A program made the position numbers and the translations under genes. This document shows, piece after piece, positions 37,109-46,226 of a stretch of 64,000 nt of DNA (within the stretch, counting starts at the first letter, position 1; each line of letters opens with the position of its first letter). The stretch covers positions 248,001 to 312,000 of the forward strand of contig JANQLV010000023.1 in NCBI GenBank assembly GCA_028280415.1, given 5' to 3'. This DNA comes from Saprospiraceae bacterium (GTDB lineage Bacteria; Bacteroidota; Bacteroidia; Chitinophagales; Saprospiraceae). The notes under the pieces were generated by a model, which saw only the letters and a program-made list of their open reading frames with translations, ran no database searches and was not told where the DNA came from.

Positions 37109-38530
37109 ATGAAAAGGTTTTCTACTCTCTTCGTCTTTTTCTGCTTAAGCAGTATTTGTTACTCATCCGAATTAAAACTCTCCAAGCCTCTTTTATACAC
37201 TGAAAACGGAAAGGCTTATGCTATCTTTAATTTGAGTTGGGATAATTCATGGCACAATAATAAAAATAATGATGCTGTCTGGTTATTCTTTAAAGCGCTA
37301 CCAAATCAAGGAGCCTATCAGCATATTCAGGTCGCTTCCGAAGGACATGTAATGCGTTCAAATTTTTCTGGAAAGAATTTAGATGTTGGATTTGAAGTAG
37401 CTAAAGATGCAAATGGTTTGTTTGTTTTCCCAAAGCAAGTATATCGGGGGAAAGTTGATATTGTTTTAAAAATTGTACTAGACCTTCAAAGTCTTCAAAA
37501 TATTAATCTACACAAAACTACCTTTTCTGTATACGGCATTGAAATGGTAAAAATTCCTTCCGGTGCATTTGAAATCGGAGATCCGGCAGAAAAAGCTATT
37601 CAATACGGCAGTCTTTTTCAACCGGATGAGCAGGGTAATTTTTCAAAATTATTACAGCTTAAATCTGAAGATCAGGAAATTGAAGTTGCTAAGAATGGCG
37701 ATTTATTTTATGAAACTAAAAAAGGATATGAAGGTGATCAAAAAGGAACTATCCCTGGCTCGTTTCCAAAAGGTGTTGATGCTTTCTACATCATGAAATA
37801 CGAGATAAACGAAGAACAATACGTCAATTTTTTAAATACACTCGATAGTACCGCACTTGGCGATCGTATCATTTTCGAAAGTCAAAACTATTATCGTGAC
37901 GGAGGGACCATCACGAAGCAAGAAGAACATTTTTTTACGCCATTTCCGAATAAACCCTGTAAATATCTGAGCTGGGATGATGCAATGGCTTATGCCGATT
38001 GGGCTGCGTTGAGACCGATGACAGAATTTGAATTTACAAAAGCGGCCAGAGGAACTGATAAGGCAAAAGCAGGAGCTTTTCCATGGGGAAATAATAATAA
38101 AGATAATGTCCAGCGATTACCTAATGAAAATGGTGAATTACAAATGATCAATGGCTGGACAGAAGAAAATCTTTCGGATTCGAACCTTGAATACTATGCT
38201 GCTTCTTTTTATTGGGTTATGGATTTGTCCGGAAGTCTCTGGGAAAGAGTCATCACAATTGGTCATCCAAAAGGAAGGGCTTTCAATGGTTCTCATGGAG
38301 ATGGTATTTTATCCTCATCCGGAAGTTCTAATAATGAAAACTGGCCGGTCGAAGCGGAAAACTCCGGAGGAATAGGATTTAGAGGTGGCGGATTTTATGG
38401 CTATGATCGGTCGTATCATGAATATAATCCTTTCAGTCCAATTGCCTACAGGCCCTACGGTGGATGGCACGGAGGTATGCGATCTATTGCTTATGGAAGC
38501 CGATTCGTAAGAACGGCAACTAAAAAATAA
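37109..38530 (+). CDS. Exported SUMF1/FGE-like protein lacking the catalytic cysteines
   Basis: This 473-residue protein has a signal peptide (1-19). Its N-terminal sandwich-like region (about 20-145) precedes a formylglycine-generating-enzyme (SUMF1) fold (about 150-473, from VKIPSGAFEIGDP). Typical FGE-fold motifs are YEINEEQYVNFLN, LSWDDAMAYADWAALRPMTE and GSLWERVI. The C-terminal GGGFYGYDR region lacks the cysteine pair needed for sulfatase activation, so it is probably not an active FGE. In Bacteroidota such proteins occur at the surface, sometimes with gliding/T9SS. The role here is unknown. Confidence 0.86.
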   Translation: MKRFSTLFVFFCLSSICYSSELKLSKPLLYTENGKAYAIFNLSWDNSWHNNKNNDAVWLFFKALPNQGAYQHIQVASEGHVMRSNFSGKNLDVGFEVAKDANGLFVFPKQVYRGKVDIVLKIVLDLQSLQNINLHKTTFSVYGIEMVKIPSGAFEIGDPAEKAIQYGSLFQPDEQGNFSKLLQLKSEDQEIEVAKNGDLFYETKKGYEGDQKGTIPGSFPKGVDAFYIMKYEINEEQYVNFLNTLDSTALGDRIIFESQNYYRDGGTITKQEEHFFTPFPNKPCKYLSWDDAMAYADWAALRPMTEFEFTKAARGTDKAKAGAFPWGNNNKDNVQRLPNENGELQMINGWTEENLSDSNLEYYAASFYWVMDLSGSLWERVITIGHPKGRAFNGSHGDGILSSSGSSNNENWPVEAENSGGIGFRGGGFYGYDRSYHEYNPFSPIAYRPYGGWHGGMRSIAYGSRFVRTATKK

Positions 38531-38564
38531 GCACTTTTTACTCGCATTATTTGTGTTTCCTCTC

Positions 38565-38572
38565 TAACTTTG
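38565..38572 (+). promoter_or_regulatory. Possible -7 promoter element for mtaB
   Basis: TAACTTTG matches TAnnTTTG 89 bases upstream of the mtaB ATG. The nearest TTTG lies too close to serve as a -33 element. Confidence 0.35.
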
Positions 38573-38660
38573 TGCTCCATTTGCGTTTTTTAGTTGCAAG
38601 GTTTTCAGAGGAAACACAGCGCACGCAAATATTTAGTTTTTTTATTTGTAAAAAAGAAAC

Positions 38661-40022
38661 ATGGCAACGCCTCGAACAGTAGCATTTTATACACTGGGTT
38701 GTAAATTGAATTATTCGGAGACTTCTTCAATTGGAAGGCTTTTCGAAGATAATGGTTATACAGAAGTAAAATTTGAAGATAGCGCAAATATTTATGTTAT
38801 TAATACTTGCTCTGTAACTGATTTTGCCGATCGAAAATGCCGGCAGATTGTCCGCCGTGCCCTGAAATTCTCTCCGGAGGCATTTGTGGTGGTCGTTGGT
38901 TGCTACGCTCAGTTAAAACCGGAAGAAATAGCGGAAATCCCGGGTGTCGATCTGGTTTTAGGTGCTGCTGAAAAATTCAAAATCCTCGATTATATAGATG
39001 AGCTCTCCAAAGCACCGGATAAAGGTATGGTACAGGCCGGCGCGATTCAGGAGGCGAATATTTTCACCAATGCTTTTTCGTTTGGAGATCGTACCCGCTC
39101 TTTCCTGAAAGTCCAGGATGGTTGCGATTATAAATGTAGTTTTTGCACTATTCCCCTGGCCAGAGGGAAAAGTCGAAGTGATACCGTGGAAAATGTAGTA
39201 GAGAACGCCAAAAAGATCGCGGAAAAAGGTGTTAAAGAAATTGTACTAACCGGTGTAAATATCGGAGATTTTGGTAATGGTACGGAAGTGATTGAAGGGG
39301 TGAAGCCAAAAAAAGATGCCCTATTTATTGATTTAATCAAAGAACTAGATCAGGTAGAAGGTATTGAAAGGTTTCGGATTTCTTCAATAGAACCCAACCT
39401 TCTCACGGATGAGATTATTGAATTTGTCGCACAGTCTGGTCGTTTTGTTCCTCATTTTCATATCCCGCTACAGTCCGGAAATAATAAGCAACTTAAAATG
39501 ATGCGTCGGCGCTACAAGCGAGAACTATATGCCGATAGAATAAAAAAGATCAAACACCTGATGCCCCACTGTGCCATAGGTGTAGATGTAATTGTAGGTT
39601 TTCCCGGAGAAACAGAGGAAGATTTTTTAGAAACTTACAATTTTATAAAAGACCTGGATATTACCTATCTACACGTCTTTACTTACTCGGAAAGGGCCAA
39701 CACACTCGCCGCAGAGATGGAAGGCATTATCCCCGTGGAGGAAAGGCGTCGTAGAAATGAAATGCTTCGTATTCTTTCTGAAAAGAAAAAACGGGCTTTT
39801 TACAGTCAGTTCCTCGGAAGGCGTCGAGAGGTGCTTTTTGAAGCGCATAAAGACAAAACATTAATGACCGGTTTTACGGATAATTATCTAAAAGTAGAAG
39901 CACCCATCGATCCCGATTTGATAAACAAAATTACTACCGTTCAGCTAATGAATATCAAGGACAATGGTTCCATTGAGGTCATTGTCATGGATATCCCGGA
40001 TACGGTTTTTGATTATGTATAG
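38661..40022 (+). CDS. mtaB: tRNA t6A37 methylthiotransferase MtaB
   Basis: This 453-residue radical-SAM enzyme adds a methylthio group to t6A37, giving ms2t6A. The UPF0004 domain has cysteines in YTLGCKLNYSET, INTCSVTD and VVGCYAQ, which bind the second [4Fe-4S] cluster. The radical-SAM CxxxCxxC is in GCDYKCSFCTIPLARG. A TRAM-like tail (about 385-445) follows. MtaB acts after t6A formation, so it works downstream of the tsaB product encoded at 17.5 kb. It is monocistronic in this window. Confidence 0.95.
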   Translation: MATPRTVAFYTLGCKLNYSETSSIGRLFEDNGYTEVKFEDSANIYVINTCSVTDFADRKCRQIVRRALKFSPEAFVVVVGCYAQLKPEEIAEIPGVDLVLGAAEKFKILDYIDELSKAPDKGMVQAGAIQEANIFTNAFSFGDRTRSFLKVQDGCDYKCSFCTIPLARGKSRSDTVENVVENAKKIAEKGVKEIVLTGVNIGDFGNGTEVIEGVKPKKDALFIDLIKELDQVEGIERFRISSIEPNLLTDEIIEFVAQSGRFVPHFHIPLQSGNNKQLKMMRRRYKRELYADRIKKIKHLMPHCAIGVDVIVGFPGETEEDFLETYNFIKDLDITYLHVFTYSERANTLAAEMEGIIPVEERRRRNEMLRILSEKKKRAFYSQFLGRRREVLFEAHKDKTLMTGFTDNYLKVEAPIDPDLINKITTVQLMNIKDNGSIEVIVMDIPDTVFDYV

Positions 40023-40153
40023 AGAGATTATCCTCTTGTTAGAAGTTCAAATAATGTTTGGTCCGTGTAATTAGCCTGGTCTCCAAGTCTTCCTGAATAG
40101 GCAATTCTTCTAATATCCATTGTTTTTTCATAAACCTTTGTACAAAAAACTAA

Positions 40154-40189
40154 TTTTTTATACATTCAAGACTAAGTATGTATAAAAAA
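40154..40189 (-). repeat. AT-rich inverted repeat between mtaB and recX
   Basis: TTTTTTATACAT (40154-40165) pairs with ATGTATAAAAAA (40178-40189). The stem lies between two convergent genes and may help terminate either transcript, but the stem is weak and there is no clean U-tail. Confidence 0.4.
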
Positions 40190-40218
40190 ACGCGATTTGT
40201 ATACAGAAGCAAAATCTA

Positions 40219-40689
40219 TTACATTGCTTTTACTAAAGGCCATACCAGATTGGATTCGTAGCCTTTTTGGATAAGATATTTAGCCAGTTTTGCCCTTTTC
40301 AGGAAAAGGTTTTCCATCTTAGTCTCTTTCCATTTTTTGTCGATGAGCTGTTGAATTGTATTTTGATATTCCTCCTCATCGATTTCTTCCATTGCTTTAG
40401 CAATACAGTAATCCGACAATTTACGAAGCTTAAGTTCCTGTGTGATTTTCTGCTTTCCCCATTTACGCATACGAAATTTTCCTCTGGCATAAGACCTGGC
40501 AAATCTTTCTTCGTTTAAGAAATTATCCTGAATTAATTCAGAAATGATCTCTTCCAGTACCTCTCCATAAACACCAAGTTCCAGCAATTTACTACGTACC
40601 TCCTGATGACATCTATCCTGATAGGCACAATAGCGTTGAAGTTTTGCCAGTGCTTCTTCCGGGCCAATATATTTTTTTTGTTTTTTCAA
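40219..40689 (-). CDS. recX: Regulatory protein RecX
   Basis: This 156-residue protein is all helical and inhibits or modulates RecA filaments. Family hallmarks are RYCAYQDRCHQEVRSKL, the LIQDNFLNEERFARSYARGKF block and RAKLAKYLIQKGY. No ATG is available; a TTG at 40689 gives the family-like start MKKQKKYIGPEEALAKL. The frame also opens at a TTG at 40719, but that adds ten residues unlike RecX and overlaps the promoter-like element. recA is not in the window. Confidence 0.92.
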   Translation of the reverse strand: MKKQKKYIGPEEALAKLQRYCAYQDRCHQEVRSKLLELGVYGEVLEEIISELIQDNFLNEERFARSYARGKFRMRKWGKQKITQELKLRKLSDYCIAKAMEEIDEEEYQNTIQQLIDKKWKETKMENLFLKRAKLAKYLIQKGYESNLVWPLVKAM

Positions 40690-40696
40690 CAGAATG

Positions 40697-40704
40697 CAAA
40701 GATA
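40697..40704 (-). promoter_or_regulatory. Possible -7 promoter element for recX
   Basis: TATCTTTG on the minus strand matches TAnnTTTG. If used, transcription would begin near 40690, at or next to the TTG start at 40689, giving an almost leaderless mRNA. Confidence 0.4.
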
Positions 40705-40817
40705 AAGGATGAATAACAATTAGGAATAAAAGGTAAACAAGATGTAAACTATTAAAGAAATAATTTTGGAAAATTTGAGAGATTGGCTAATATCGTAAAA
40801 ATAAAAAAATAGTTAAT

Positions 40818-41630
40818 ATGGAAGAACAAACGATTATAGAACAGGTTACCAGCATGGCTGTCGACTTTGCACCTACTTTATTAATGGCCATCATTACGCT
40901 GATTCTCGGTTTCTGGATCATAAAAAAAATAACCGGTGTCCTGAATAAAGCGATGGCGCGTCGAAATTTAGATGCGACTATTCGGCCATTTCTGACTTCC
41001 CTGCTTAGTGTCGGTTTAAAAGTATTATTATTGTTGAGTGTAGCGGGAATGTTTGGTATTGAAACGACTTCATTCATCGCCATTCTTGGAGCAATGGCTT
41101 TTGCCATCGGTATGGCTCTGCAGGGAAGCCTTGGAAATTTTGCCAGTGGTGTAATGATTTTATTATTCAAACCTTATAAAGTCGGAGATTTGGTAGAAGT
41201 GCAGGGACAAACCGGTATCGTGAATGAAATTCAGATTTTTAATACCGTATTACTTACCCTGGATAATAAAAAAATTATTCTTCCTAATAGTATTGTGACT
41301 AGTGGCGCCATCATCAATATTTCCGGTCAGGGAGAAATCAGAGTAGATATGACCTTCGGGATCGGTTACAGTGATGATATAGATAAAGCCCGGGCAATTA
41401 TTCAGAAAGTTGCCGATTCATGCCCTCAGGTTCTGAAAGAAAAACCCGTGGATATTTTCATTTCGGAACTAGCCGACAGCTCTGTCAATTTTGCGGTGCG
41501 CCCCTGGTGTAAAAGTGATTACTACTGGGATGTTTACTTCTATATGCATGAAAACATCAAAAAACAAATGGATCAAAACAATATCAGTATTCCATTTCCA
41601 CAGATGGATGTACACATCCAAAACTCATAG
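40818..41630 (+). CDS. Small-conductance mechanosensitive channel (MscS family)
   Basis: This 270-residue channel releases solutes upon hypo-osmotic shock. Three membrane helices (about 12-37, 55-80, 88-115) include the pore-lining TM3 with the Ala/Gly-rich LGAMAFAIGMALQGSLGNFASG. The cytoplasmic beta domain has the MscS motif KPYKVGDLVEVQG, LPNS and SELADSSVNFAVRPW. Length is close to E. coli MscS (286). It is monocistronic and convergent with the RsbU-type gene. Confidence 0.95.
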   Translation: MEEQTIIEQVTSMAVDFAPTLLMAIITLILGFWIIKKITGVLNKAMARRNLDATIRPFLTSLLSVGLKVLLLLSVAGMFGIETTSFIAILGAMAFAIGMALQGSLGNFASGVMILLFKPYKVGDLVEVQGQTGIVNEIQIFNTVLLTLDNKKIILPNSIVTSGAIINISGQGEIRVDMTFGIGYSDDIDKARAIIQKVADSCPQVLKEKPVDIFISELADSSVNFAVRPWCKSDYYWDVYFYMHENIKKQMDQNNISIPFPQMDVHIQNS

Positions 41631-41679
41631 CTCGAATTTTATTATCCGTCCTTCGAACTATGAATCGGAGGGCGAGTAA

Positions 41680-42936
41680 TTATTTTTTAAAAATTTTGCA
41701 GGTAAGAACAGTGAAATCGTCCGGATAGATTTGATCCCCTTTGAAAGTGTCTATAGTTTGTAAGAGTTTTTCATTAAAAGCTTCGGCGGATTTTGCATAG
41801 TTTTTCAAGGCAAAATCTTTTAAAAGTGATTCATCATAAAAAGCACCGGATTCATTTTGGATGTCTGTAAGACCATCGGTATATGTCAAAACAATTGCTT
41901 CCTCATTTACTTTTTCAAAACCAACTTCTACTTCCGGTAGCCTATTAAATGAACCTAGGATTGTTGAGCCTTTATCCAGTAAAATATTTTGGCCATCCAT
42001 AATCAAAAAAGGCGGATTATGTCCTGCATTAACATATCGCAGTTCATTATTATTGGTGTTAAACTCCGCTACGAAAAAGGTTAGAAATTTTTCCCCGTTT
42101 GTAATCTCAAAAATGGACTCATTGAGCTTTTGTATGAAATGATCTAAGGTCAGACGCTTGTTGATTAAATCATGGAATTTCGACTGAAAATTAGCCATTA
42201 ACAAGGCAGCAGCTATTCCTTTTCCAGAGATATCTGCTACACAGAAAACCAGATTACCATCATCAAAAGCTATGAAATCAAAATAATCTCCTCCCACGCC
42301 CAGATGCGGTTTATAAATGCTGGCCAATTCATACCGGTCATTTTTTGGCAAACTTGAAGGAATTAACAATTGCTGCATTTGGCTGGCTAACTCCATTTCT
42401 CTTTTAAGTCTTTCTTGCTCCAATTGCCTTTTAAACAATCGTTTGTTTTCAATAGCCACTGCTATGATATTGGTGATCGTAGTGATAAACTGTATTTTAT
42501 TATACATATCTTCATCCTTGTCAAAACCACCTATAAAGGTATATGCAATCGGATTTTCTTTGTGTAATACAGGAATTACTACATCGAACTCTTTGATCAG
42601 AGGATGATCGTTTTCTTCATCAATATTTTTTAATCTTTGATAGTTGGCAAGTTTATCCGTGATATCCTGTTGAGCAAGTTGCTGATCGATACCAATTGTA
42701 GAAGCGCAGTACCATTGATTATCTCTGTCTGTTACAAAGAGCGCCATCTTTTTAATCCCCATTTCCCAGCTTAAAAAAGAGTTGTACATTTTATACAGGC
42801 CTTCTTCTTTTACATTATTGTTGATTGCCTGAGTAATATTGAGCAAACGATTTATCTGTAACTGTTTCAGATGCAGTTCACGCTCCAGGTGTTCCAGGCT
42901 GGACAACTCTTTTTTTATATTGGAAAATTTAGACAT
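41680..42936 (-). CDS. GAF-PP2C (RsbU/SpoIIE-type) phosphatase
   Basis: This 418-residue cytosolic serine phosphatase has an N-terminal coiled coil (1-45), a GAF-like sensory domain (about 50-170) and a SpoIIE/PP2C phosphatase domain (about 195-418). The metal-binding aspartates lie in GVGGDYFDF, FCVADISGKG and TYTDGLTD. In partner-switching systems such enzymes dephosphorylate an STAS anti-anti-sigma factor and release a sigma factor or effector. No STAS gene is adjacent. An RsbW-like kinase gene lies at the window end (63664), but a direct link is unproven. Confidence 0.92.
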   Translation of the reverse strand: MSKFSNIKKELSSLEHLERELHLKQLQINRLLNITQAINNNVKEEGLYKMYNSFLSWEMGIKKMALFVTDRDNQWYCASTIGIDQQLAQQDITDKLANYQRLKNIDEENDHPLIKEFDVVIPVLHKENPIAYTFIGGFDKDEDMYNKIQFITTITNIIAVAIENKRLFKRQLEQERLKREMELASQMQQLLIPSSLPKNDRYELASIYKPHLGVGGDYFDFIAFDDGNLVFCVADISGKGIAAALLMANFQSKFHDLINKRLTLDHFIQKLNESIFEITNGEKFLTFFVAEFNTNNNELRYVNAGHNPPFLIMDGQNILLDKGSTILGSFNRLPEVEVGFEKVNEEAIVLTYTDGLTDIQNESGAFYDESLLKDFALKNYAKSAEAFNEKLLQTIDTFKGDQIYPDDFTVLTCKIFKK

Positions 42937-43003
42937 TCTGCTTTATAAATTCTTCGTCAAGATAAGCAATTTTGGTTTGGCACAATGAAATAAAACAGAT
43001 AAT

Positions 43004-44233
43004 TTAATCTTTTGATTTTACATCTAGGGCATCTCTAAAACCATTGCCAATCAGATTGAAAGCCAGAACCAGGAGCATAATTGCCAGTGCAGGAATCAAA
43101 GCCAGCAGAGGTTGTCCTCCGATGGCTAATCCATAGTTTTCATTAAGCATATTCCCCCAAGAAGGAGTCGGAGGCTGAATACCAAAACCAAGATAACTCA
43201 ATCCGGCTTCGATCAAAATTGCAGTAGCAAAATTTGCAGCAGCAATCACCATAACCGGTCCCAGTATATTCGGTAGAATATGTTTACTTATAATTCGCCA
43301 GGTACCAAAGCCCATGCTTTGGGCAGCTTCCACAAACTGTATTTCTCTTAACATTAAAACTTGTCCCCTGACAATTCTCGCTACATCTACCCACATTGTC
43401 AGTCCCACCGCCAAAAAGATAATGTCTACACCTCTTCCCAGCGCCAGCACGATTGCAAAAACCAATAATAAAGTCGGGATCGACCAAACGGTATTGATTA
43501 CCAACATAATCAAATCATCAACTTTTCCACCAAAATACCCGGCAAGAGCTCCCAGTAATACGCCGATCGTCAAGGAAATAATTACAGCTATAAAACCTAC
43601 TATTAAGGATATTCGCACCCCAAGGATCAATCGACTGAGCATATCTCTGCCATACTTATCCGTACCCAAGTAAAATTTTCTTTTTTCAATATGCTCCTGC
43701 TCTATCTTTCGTATAAGCGCTGTCCTTGAAATAGTAATAAGATTGCCGTCCAATGTTCGATAGTGTAAAAAGCCTTTCTCATTGTTTTTATCCTCGGATT
43801 TTGCTCCCAGAGCAAAGGCAATATCTGTAAACCCATATCGAGCCTGATTTCCTTCCATAAATGCTCCTTGATTATCGAGCCCGCGATAAATTTTTACCAA
43901 TAAAGAATCTTCTTCAAAGGTATAATTGTATACAGGTATTTGTTGGTAGGGGCCAGGTGTACCATGCAGTAAATGTTCGACGAAAGAAGTTTTTTCGATG
44001 TAGGCATTTTTGCGCACTTTAAGTATCGGGATTTCAAAACCGGGATCAGCAAGTGCAATCTCCGGAATTTGATCATTGGCATTAGGGGTAGAATCTGGCG
44101 CCAGATAATAAGCAAATAGCGCCATGAACAGAGTCAAAGCAATGATACACAATCCAAAGATTGCCGGTTTATTTCTCAATAACCTTCGAATGGCCTTTTT
44201 ATTAGGAGAAAGTATTTCTGACTGCTTTGACAT
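43004..44233 (-). CDS. ABC transporter permease, OppC/DppC family
   Basis: This 409-residue permease is typical of peptide or nickel importers. It has an OppC N-terminal segment (residues 1-45, NKKAIRRLLRNKPAIFG) and a long periplasmic insert (about 55-190). Five membrane segments follow, with the GTDKYGRDMLSRL entry motif and the EAA-loop EAAQSMGFGTWRIISKHILP. Extra-long first loops are common in this phylum. No ATPase, OppB or binding-protein gene is adjacent, so its partners are encoded elsewhere. Confidence 0.92.
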   Translation of the reverse strand: MSKQSEILSPNKKAIRRLLRNKPAIFGLCIIALTLFMALFAYYLAPDSTPNANDQIPEIALADPGFEIPILKVRKNAYIEKTSFVEHLLHGTPGPYQQIPVYNYTFEEDSLLVKIYRGLDNQGAFMEGNQARYGFTDIAFALGAKSEDKNNEKGFLHYRTLDGNLITISRTALIRKIEQEHIEKRKFYLGTDKYGRDMLSRLILGVRISLIVGFIAVIISLTIGVLLGALAGYFGGKVDDLIMLVINTVWSIPTLLLVFAIVLALGRGVDIIFLAVGLTMWVDVARIVRGQVLMLREIQFVEAAQSMGFGTWRIISKHILPNILGPVMVIAAANFATAILIEAGLSYLGFGIQPPTPSWGNMLNENYGLAIGGQPLLALIPALAIMLLVLAFNLIGNGFRDALDVKSKD

Positions 44234-44309
44234 TTTGGTAAAGATATAATCTTCACAATATTTGTTCTAAACCCTGCTTTATTTTTTGTTTTCTATTTAT
44301 ATTCAAGTC

Positions 44310-45428
44310 ATGAAAATACTGGTCATCGAACCCTTTTTCACCGGTAGTCATAAGCAATGGATCCATAGTTATCAACATAGTTCCCAACATACTGTGGAAA
44401 TCTTGTCGCTGCCTGGAAGATATTGGAAATGGCGCATGTATGGGGCCTCAGTGGCTATTTCGAGGCTTTTTCAGGAATCGGGACCTCGACCTGATCTGAT
44501 TATTGCCAGTGATATGCTGGACTTATCAACATTTGTTGCACTTTGTAGAAAGCAGCTTAAAAATGTTCCGATCGTCCTCTATTTTCACGAAAATCAGATT
44601 ACTTATCCCTGGTCCCCAAAGGATCGGGATATCATATTGAACAGAAACAATCAATATGGTTTTATTAACTATACTTCGGCATTGGTAGCAGATCAGATTT
44701 TTTATAATTCAAAATATCACAAAACATCATTCCTTGGGCAATTGCCCCTTTTTCTAAAACAGTTTCCAGACTATCAGGAATTGCAAAATATTGAAATAAT
44801 CAAAAAGAAGTCCGAGGTTCTCTATTTAGGTATGGATCTGCAAAGGTTTGATCAATATCGAACTTCTGAAAAAAATAAAGTTCCCGCCATTCTATGGAAT
44901 CACCGCTGGGAATACGATAAAAACCCGGAAGATTTTTATAAAGCACTTTGTTTTTTAGAAAAAGAAGCCATTGATTTCGAACTCATTGTACTGGGAGAAC
45001 AATATCAAAAGTATCCTGAGGTGTTTGATAATATAAAAAAGCAGTTTTATGATAAAATCATTCACTTCGGATATGCCACATCATTTTCAACTTATGCAAG
45101 ACTACTTTGGCAGGCGGATATCCTCCCGGTAAGCAGCAAGCAAGATTTTTTTGGTGGAAGTGTAGTGGAAGCGATTTATTGCAATTGTATTCCGCTCCTG
45201 CCTGATAGACTGGCTTACCCCGAACACATCCCCGATGGTTTTAAATCGCAATGTATCTATATAAATCAAAACGATTTTCACCAAAAACTCAAATCTTTAT
45301 TCTTGCATCCGCTCCCAAAAGAGAAGAATAGACTGCTTTCAGATTTTGTAGCCCGCTACGATTGGAGTAATTTAGCCAATCATTATGATACTGTTTTTGC
45401 AGATTTAACCAAGACAAATAAGATATAA
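44310..45428 (+). CDS. DUF3524 glycosyltransferase, tRNA-queuosine mannosyltransferase-like
   Basis: This 372-residue glycosyltransferase has an N-terminal DUF3524 region (about 1-165; MKILVIEPFFTGSHKQWIHS, LPGRYWKWRMYGAS, YFHENQITYPW). A GT-B nucleotide-sugar domain follows (ILWNHRWEYDKNPEDF, PVSSKQDFFGGSVVEA). The eukaryotic homologue GTDC1 is the enzyme that adds mannose to queuosine in tRNA-Asp. The bacterial homologue may modify queuosine or another acceptor. The ATG at 44310 is preferred; an upstream TTG start adds eight residues. The hydrolase and LRR genes follow closely (9 bp, then an overlap). Confidence 0.8.
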   Translation: MKILVIEPFFTGSHKQWIHSYQHSSQHTVEILSLPGRYWKWRMYGASVAISRLFQESGPRPDLIIASDMLDLSTFVALCRKQLKNVPIVLYFHENQITYPWSPKDRDIILNRNNQYGFINYTSALVADQIFYNSKYHKTSFLGQLPLFLKQFPDYQELQNIEIIKKKSEVLYLGMDLQRFDQYRTSEKNKVPAILWNHRWEYDKNPEDFYKALCFLEKEAIDFELIVLGEQYQKYPEVFDNIKKQFYDKIIHFGYATSFSTYARLLWQADILPVSSKQDFFGGSVVEAIYCNCIPLLPDRLAYPEHIPDGFKSQCIYINQNDFHQKLKSLFLHPLPKEKNRLLSDFVARYDWSNLANHYDTVFADLTKTNKI

Positions 45429-45437
45429 TACTTTGAT

Positions 45438-46226
45438 ATGCGGGAAACTACTTTTGAAGGGAAAAAAATTACGAGTTACCGACAAAAAGGTAGCGGCATT
45501 CCTATCCTTTTTTTACATGGCTTTTGTGCAGACAGTAGCATTTGGAATGACTTCATTCTGCGATTTCCGGAACAAAATATATTGAGAATTGATATTCCGG
45601 GTTTTGGTGCCTCCGAACAGATACCGGATTATTCAATCAGTCGATATGCCGATGTAATAAAGGCTGTAATAGATGACTATAAGATAGATCAGTTTGTTTT
45701 CGTAGGCCATTCAATGGGTGGGTATATTGCTTTGGAGTTTGCCAAAAAATATGCTCATTATTTAAAAGGCTTATGCCTATTTCATTCCCATCCTTATAAA
45801 GACTCCCCCGAAAAACTGGAGAACAGAAAAAAGAGTATTGAGTTTATTGAAAAGAATGGATCCATTTACTATGTAAAACAATTATTACCAGCCTTATTTC
45901 CTGCAGGATATGCAAATAGCAATCATCTCGAAATGGCAAAGTTGGTTTTTACTGCCTCAAAATACAGTGCCGAAAATATTATTGCAGGAATAGAAGTCAT
46001 GATGAGAAGACCTGAAAATGTAGAAGTATTAGGAAAGGTAAATTTTCCGATTTTGTTTATTACCGGAAGGGTTGATACGGTAGTTCCGGAATATCAGGAT
46101 GCAATGGCCAAAACTAATATTGCCAGCATACATATTTTGCCTAATGTAGCGCATATGGGAATGATCGAGAAACCTAAAAAATGCGAAAGAATAATCAAGG
46201 CCTATCTTCAACTATTGCAAAAATGA
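45438..46226 (+). CDS. Alpha/beta hydrolase
   Basis: This 262-residue hydrolase has the oxyanion-hole motif FLHGFCADSSIW, the nucleophile elbow GHSMGGYIALE, the acid in RVDTVVP and the histidine in NVAHMGMIEKP. It lies 9 bp after the glycosyltransferase gene and ends in an ATGA overlap with the next gene, so the three are probably one transcript. Substrate is unknown. Its close linkage to the glycosyltransferase may be informative or accidental. Confidence 0.9.
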   Translation: MRETTFEGKKITSYRQKGSGIPILFLHGFCADSSIWNDFILRFPEQNILRIDIPGFGASEQIPDYSISRYADVIKAVIDDYKIDQFVFVGHSMGGYIALEFAKKYAHYLKGLCLFHSHPYKDSPEKLENRKKSIEFIEKNGSIYYVKQLLPALFPAGYANSNHLEMAKLVFTASKYSAENIIAGIEVMMRRPENVEVLGKVNFPILFITGRVDTVVPEYQDAMAKTNIASIHILPNVAHMGMIEKPKKCERIIKAYLQLLQK

